DNA from: Drosophila pseudoobscura
Taxonomy: Eukaryota; Arthropoda; Insecta; Diptera; Drosophilidae
Length of the DNA stretch: 64,000 nucleotides
Direction of reading: 5' to 3'
NCBI RefSeq assembly: GCF_009870125.1
Contig: NC_046681.1
Location: forward strand, 27,178,001 to 27,242,000
The position numbers were made by a program, and so were the translations under genes. Every line of letters begins with the position of its first letter. The stretch's first letter is position 1. Below are positions 58,566 to 64,000 of this stretch, piece by piece. The notes below the pieces were generated by a model that was not told the DNA's origin, did no database searches, and saw only the letters and a program-made list of their open reading frames with translations.

Positions 58566-59460
58566 GACTATTTGCAGAGACATTTGACCTCCAGTTTATA
58601 TGCCTCCAAGGCTTGAGCCCTTCTTACGATACGAATGTAGCGCACGGGTGGCGCCTCGAAGTAGAAGTGGCATGCATTTTTGCTTGATCCTACACGATCC
58701 CAGTGAGTCTTGTAAAAAGAAACTACCACGAAGTACACACCATTACAACCAGTCACTAAAATAAAGTCGATTATATAAACGCTGCTCAGATCGAAGACAT
58801 CATCATCTCGGGCTTGCATCATTCACCACCGGCAAAACAAGTGCACGGTAGGGCAGATTCTTTCCAGTGGTCATTTTCACCAGATCATAGATAGTCTTAA
58901 GAGGGAGACGTACTAGCGAGATGACCGCTTGATGTCCACGCTCGGATTGTGGCGACTCCATTTGCACACAGTGTGAAACTTCCTCAAGTGATTCTTTGGA
59001 CAGCATTTCGAAGAAATCATGCTTATGTAGATCGGACCCATTGCGGTCCATAAATTTAAGGCATTCTTCAATCAGCTGGTTGAGCGTGCGCCATTCAGTA
59101 TCATGCACACATTGCTGAGATCCAGTTTCTGCAGCAGAGATTGTTTTATGCCAGCCTCGACGTTCTGCAACCCGTAAAGATGGGCCAAATTAAGCATGCC
59201 GATGATTGCATGCAAGTCCAGTTTGGACTGAGGCAGCGTCCCCGAGTAAATATACTCGAGGATCACTTTGAATTCATCCAGTGGCACCTCCAGAGGAATT
59301 TCCTGTTGGTTCGATACCAAACCGCCGTAGGGCGGGTCGCCATAAGAGGCGGTGTGCCGGCAGCCGCTGATCTTCCACCACGTAGAGCTTGTTCATGCAG
59401 AGACGCCCTATAGACGCCCACACCGAAGCCGAAGACGATAGTCGTCGATAATCTTTTCCT
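58566..59460 (-). pseudogene. Broken BTBD9-like copy
   Basis: In three different frames on the minus strand one reads consecutive parts of a BTBD9-type protein. The BTB start is near 59,400-59,350 (VVEDQRLPAHR). The rest of BTB and the start of BACK lie at 59,320-59,080 (QQEIPLEVPLDEFKVIL, YIYSGTL, NVCMILNGAR). BACK continues at 59,090-58,805 (KFMDRNGSDL, MLSKESLEEV, VRLPLKT, LPYRAL). A discoidin/F5-8-C-like tail lies at 58,820-58,568 (THWDRVGSS, FYFEAPPVRYIRIV). At least two frameshifts and internal shortening break it, and the second F5/8C copy expected in BTBD9 appears lost. There is no intron signal inside. A decayed, possibly retroposed, copy; the functional parent gene is not in this window. 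Confidence 0.75.
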
Positions 59461-59597
59461 TAGTAGAGCTTGCGGACAAGACGACGTTTTGTTTTCCTGG
59501 CTGCTTTAAACGTATTCTTAATATAGTAGTATTGGGGATTTAGATTTATGAATGAGATTGATGAAATTACAAACGAATACTAATTCTTTTGTTGACT

Positions 59598-59612
59598 CTT
59601 TATCGATTGCAG
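59598..59612 (+). promoter_or_regulatory. 3' splice site before the coding exon
   Basis: A pyrimidine-rich tract ending in ATTGCAG at 59612 precedes the first coding exon. It shows that the transcript begins upstream. Confidence 0.65.
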
Positions 59613-59629
59613 AAAATGTTTCAATAGAG

Positions 59630-62600
59630 ATGGCAAAACTTTCACGACGTGCCTCGTCGTCTGCAGCAACGCCATCAACAGCAAAAACAGCAACAGACAC
59701 TGCAACAGCACCACCTCCTCCTCATCCTAGTCATGCCACAGGCTTGCCTCAACGCATCACCCGCCGTGCCACCAGCAACCATAACAACAACAACAGCAGG
59801 CCCCGAGCGGCAGCACTCATTGATACCAGCGCCGATGTCCTACAGGAGACTCCATCGCCATCACCGACACCGCCGACGCACACCAACAGCAACAACAACA
59901 CTGCCACACGAAATGAAAGCACCGCTGCACCTGCACCCGCCCACAACACGGCCACGCCCTACATGCCACTGCTGCCTCCGGGCGAGCGAAATCTGACCGA
60001 CGCCGAGAATGCCGCTGAGCGAGCAAGGATCCGGGAGGAGTTCTTCGCCACCTACGACGTGATGACCGGCGTGAGGATCGCGGCCACGCTGGGCGGTTTC
60101 TTTGGCCTAATGGTGTTCCTCATCGTGTGGAAGAGTCGGAGCAGCAGCAACGAGACCCTGAAAGTGCTGAAGGACCCCAAGATGGCGGCAGTGGCCTCCT
60201 TGTGCATGCAAGAGGAGGAGGAGCGCGAGATCCAAGAGGCCATTGTAGCCACGGGGATGTCCATATACCCGGATGAGTACGATGCCATGGTGTACCGCCG
60301 CCAGCGGATGCTCTCCTTGGGTAATGTGAGTGCCCCGCCATTGCTGAACCGAGGCTATCGTTGCGGATCAGTGGGTAGGTTCATCAAGGGATTTCTTACA
60401 ATCTACGAATCTAAATCCTCCTGCTTTTTTTAGGTGGCGTGGGTGCTGGTGTCCCCATGGGCTATAGCTATCTCCTGGAGCCACCGCGACGCTTCTCCTA
60501 CTCGGCCATGTCCGCCGGCGGCGGTCCGCCCGGTCCCATAGGACGTCGCAAGAGCGGCTCGGAATCCTCGCGCATCTTCAGCAACTATCCCATGGGCGGC
60601 AGTTTTGGCACCGACGACTACTTTGTCGAGACCGAGGACGAGCTGGAGCACGAGGAGTACATGCAGAGGGATGCTCGCGACGAGCCGGAACACCTACATC
60701 ATCAGCGCACAGATTCCACGCGCAGCAAGCAGGGTTTTCTGTCCGTACCCATGGCGGTGAGTAAACAACACATTGAAATACAATGCCTCCAACCAATATC
60801 CTTCTCTTGTTCTCATCCTTAGGGTCACGACTCACGTCGCAGCAGTGCCATGACCTGCTGCAGCACGGACAGCTCTTACCTAGAGCGTCGCACCTCCGCC
60901 TATACGCTGGGCATGAGCAATCTGCCGCCGACGCTGCAGAGGAAGCTATCGACGGCATCGCGCACATCAAGTATCGAGAACTGGGACTATTACTACCCGG
61001 ACATCCAGGTGATACAGCCCACGCCGAAGGCTTCGCCGTGTCCGTCGGAGCGCAGCATTCACGATCCCTCGAACATGGCTATATCGACATCGACGCCGCC
61101 GCGGAGCTCGTGCCTGAGTGCGCCCAGCGTTAAGCGAAAGCACAGCATTGTCTCCTACGATCCGGACAGTGCCCAGGCGGGACGTAAGCAGCAGATTCAT
61201 TCGATAAGTGCGGATACCGTGGACGTGTATCCCTACAACCAGACCGCGCTGGCGGACACTGTGGAACTGGGGCTGCCGCTGCCCAAGCCCATTCAATCGG
61301 CCCCGCCTACCAGCGCACATCAGGCCTTCCACTTCTGTGACTCGCCCTCGGAGGAGCTCCGTTTGGGAGTGAGGCGAAAGTTGACTCTCGTGGAGCTTCA
61401 GCGGAACGAGAGCAACAACAACAGTTTCCCGTATACGGCCAATGCAGCGGCACCTGCGAGCACGGGTGGGGATGGGGGTACGGGTACGGGTACGGTGGCC
61501 ACCTCCAGCAGCATCAGCGTGGACAGTACTCCCGTGAGCTTGGACCGCCTGAATGGTAGTCTCAGCCTTGGGACCATTTCAGTCTCGGCCAAGGTGCCGC
61601 TGAATGTCAATGGAAATCCCGAAAAAAGAGCGCCACTCGCCTCACTAAGTTCCTTTAAGATTTCCTCGCTGGAGTGCCCCGACTCCGAGCTGCGCTCCCT
61701 CGAGGAGGACTCTGTGTTCGGGCTGGAAAGTCCCGCAGACACCGACGACGATATGCAGCAGTTGAGCAGCGACAGCGAGGAGCAGGCCGTGGCCATGGCG
61801 GTCATCGAAGCAGCTGCCGCAGCGGCAGCAAAATCAGCAGCGGCACAGGGCCAGGGCACATCGGTGCAGGCCAGTGGCGACCTTAAGCCCAATCCCTTGC
61901 CCCAGGTCATTGCTTTGAAGCGGATGAGCCTGAGTGGCGTGGCTACGGCGGGTGGGGGAGGAACGGGCGCCCGGCCACGTCGACCGCTGCTCCAACGGCA
62001 TCGCACCATCAGTACCGCTTCCAGCGATCGTGTGTCTCTCATTGGGCCACACAGTGGGCAGTCTTTGCCGCTGCAACAGTTCCAGGGCCATGTTCTGCCA
62101 GTGACTGCCGAGGCGGTGCCTCTCGAGACACACTTTGGCGCCATTGTAAGCCACAGTCCACCGCGCCGGGGCCCGCTGCTGCAGCAGTACAGCGATCCGC
62201 AGAGCTTGCCCACGACGACGACAACCACAACGACCACCACCACGGAGGATGACACTTGTTCCACACTCAACACGGAACTGGGACTCCTGGACGCAGTGGC
62301 CGGAGGTGGAGGAACCGGTGGCGGAGAGTCCAATACCCACACACAGTACAGCAGTATGAACACGGTGATCAGCGTGGGTCGCTCCACTCCCAGTCCCGGC
62401 CATAGTCCCAGTGCCAGCGCCAGCGCCACCACAAGTCCCCGGATGGACAATAACTATGCGTGTTCCCAGGCCCGCGAGGCTCCGGCACTGCAACCAGCTC
62501 AACTGCCACTCAACTCTAGACTGGTGCACGATCACGATCCCTGCCCCTCCTCCAAGTCCGACTCGGTGATAGCTACACGCCCACAGAGCATTTGTGTGCC

Positions 62601-62904
62601 CTCCTCCCTCAAGGACCTGATACTGCGAAAGGGCACTGCTACCGCAGGCATCAGCAAAAGCGCCACGAACCTAAGCCTGCCCAGCAATGAGGTGGGAGCC
62701 AGAGCCACCACCACTTCAACAACGACTGCGACGCCCGCCGTCATGCTAGAGCTTCCCCTGATCAGGCTGCCAAACGACGACGAGAACGAAAACGAGAACG
62801 ACAACGAGGATGTAGACGATGATAATGTGGAGGCTGGCGAAGACAAACGCGATCCCAGCCTGCCCGGCACTTCCAGAAAATGGTCCAAGGAGACACTCTT
62901 CTAG
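59630..62904 (+). CDS. Large single-pass membrane protein of unknown function
   Basis: Three coding exons give 1049 residues: 59630..60374, 60434..60756 and 60823..62904. Introns of 59 and 66 bp have GT/AG ends and keep phase. I start at ATG 59630 (MAKLSRRASS), just after the acceptor at 59612; the frame continues open upstream to 59552 but that part is intron. Residues 1-140 are Ser/Thr/Pro/Asn-rich, with no signal peptide. A single transmembrane helix lies at about 150-167 (IAATLGGFFGLMVFLIVW), flanked by RV and KSRSS, which suggests type III or reverse-signal topology with a long cytoplasmic tail. The tail has many RRxS and Ser-rich sites, an EEEERE acidic patch, polyA, polyT and DDDN runs. 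I recognise no catalytic domain. The juxtamembrane parts look most conserved. A three-codon upstream ORF precedes the start. Confidence 0.85.
62211..62243 (+). repeat. ACG/ACA triplet repeat coding poly-Thr
   Basis: Eleven consecutive threonine codons inside the membrane-protein gene. Mixed ACG/ACA/ACC codons suggest an old, stabilised repeat. Confidence 0.75.
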
Positions 62905-64000
62905 CCCAGTTTGTTGCCGCTGCTAGTACGCATGCAGTTCCGTGGGCCGGGCCAGTATTTAAGAGCTTAGCAACCGACTTTTGTATGCATGGTGATGGGC
63001 TGATGGGCTACAGTGAAAACCGCCAAGTCAAGATTGATTCTACTGATACATTTTGTATGTGATAATATCGAGAATCGGACTCTAAGATTATCAAGATTGG
63101 GATCCCTAACTAACGACTTTTTCCTTTAAATAGTTTCCTCAGTATTCTCAAAGTTACTACTACTCAATATCTTTTATTCTGTAAATATATCCATCCGTTA
63201 GCACAAGTTGATCATTAGCTGATGATATTTTCTTCCGAATAATTTATAAGAATCCTTTTTATAATTCCTAAGTGCAATCTTTTGTCCCTGAAGTAATCAT
63301 GTCTTTGATGATGGAGAGGTTTTCACTGTCGCACTGGTAAGCGCATGGTCTGGCAGCCAATTTCCTGGGTTGCTCAAGACCAGCCATCATGAAACGAGTA
63401 TTTAGGCATATTAATATTGGGAGGATTAGATTAAGCGCATTTAGTCACAGTATAAGTTAGTTTGGGTTACTCCGAGTCGGCACAGACTGACGGATGAGTG
63501 TGTATGCAGATACCAGTAGCTATAGTACACGCCTACTATACCTATATGTATAGCTATATCTTGAGGTTAGGAAGAAGGTTAAGAGCAGCAACAATGTATT
63601 CGTACTTAGAGACTGTTGTCTATTATTGTTAATAGGATTCTGTAAGTTAAGTAGTGATACTCGGATTTATTTTCACACTATCTATATCTACAGAAAGAGA
63701 TGAGATGTGTACGAATATATATATTTGTATGCAGACAAAAGGAGTGGAGGTTAAAGTTTATATATATTTCTATAGATATATCGATCGCCAGCAGCTAGAA
63801 TATATCACTCTCTCTATCTCTATCTATTTCTATCCCTGAAATGGAATGAAAACTGTTCTAGTGTCTTAAACAGCAGCCAAATACTTAAAGTATTGTAAAT
63901 TAGAATATAGATTGCACGACAAGGACAACTTTTCAACGATCAATATCAATCTATCCTTGCAACTGAAGTACTCTGACCGAAACAAGCCTAAGGACCTCGA
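62905..64000 (+). other. Probable 3' UTR of the membrane-protein gene
   Basis: 1.1 kb after the stop, AT-rich with short TATATA repeats and no ORF of note. A perfect Pumilio recognition element TGTAAATA lies at 63180-63187. No AATAAA close to the right edge is convincing, so the UTR may run past the window. Confidence 0.5.
63180..63187 (+). promoter_or_regulatory. Pumilio-type element in the presumed 3' UTR
   Basis: TGTAAATA fits UGUANAUA exactly. It could mediate translational control of the upstream membrane-protein mRNA. Single copy, so moderate weight. Confidence 0.35.

Noticed and set aside
59141..59413. Plus-strand 90-codon ORF opposite the BTBD9-like copy
   Set aside because: Shadow of the antisense pseudogene.
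1..64000. CRISPR arrays, operons, bacterial promoters
   Set aside because: None seen; spliced eukaryotic genes throughout.

Overview
The window looks like euchromatic DNA from a Drosophila (Sophophora) species. The coding exons carry typical fly introns of 45-65 bp. The protein set is fly-like: Elp3, the fly-specific F-box/E2-variant protein Morgue, and single-domain von Willebrand C (SVWC) peptides. The long non-coding part is full of fly-style CA/GT, GAGA and TATGTACATA simple sequence. From memory, the PHF14-like / SLC17-like / Elp3 / morgue neighbourhood corresponds to cytological region 24F (Muller element B) of D. melanogaster. I cannot tell which species this is.

The left 11.5 kb is a compact housekeeping cluster of six genes: the 3' part of a PHF14-type PHD-finger gene (+); a BTB-BACK gene (-); an SLC17-type transporter (+, 3 exons); Elp3 (-, 4 exons); morgue (+, 2 exons); and a FAM32A-like gene (-). 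From the transporter rightward, coding starts are divergent with short shared upstream regions and gene ends are convergent with gaps of 160-400 bp. Two DRE-like sites lie near starts.

From about 12 kb to 59.6 kb there is very little coding sequence. A strong splice acceptor at 59,612 precedes the coding exons of a large single-pass membrane protein (59,630-62,904). Candidate non-coding first exons near 13.77 kb and 16.3 kb suggest that most of this space is one intron of more than 40 kb. Nested in it are four small secreted SVWC genes on the minus strand (21.1-23.5 kb), an intact Skp1-like single-exon gene plus a broken second copy 5 kb away, a tRNA-Trp(CCA), a complete 5.1-kb R1-clade non-LTR retrotransposon with both ORFs open and a perfect 8-bp target-site duplication, and a broken BTBD9-like copy. 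Two further SVWC genes on the plus strand lie just before the presumed first exon.

The most rewarding part is the SVWC family. The four minus-strand genes have eight cysteines and two introns. The two plus-strand genes have lost one matching pair of cysteines and one intron, and they share a duplicated promoter. The rest of the intron holds simple repeats and a recurrent degenerate TACCCT/GGGTA motif, but no further genes that I can support.
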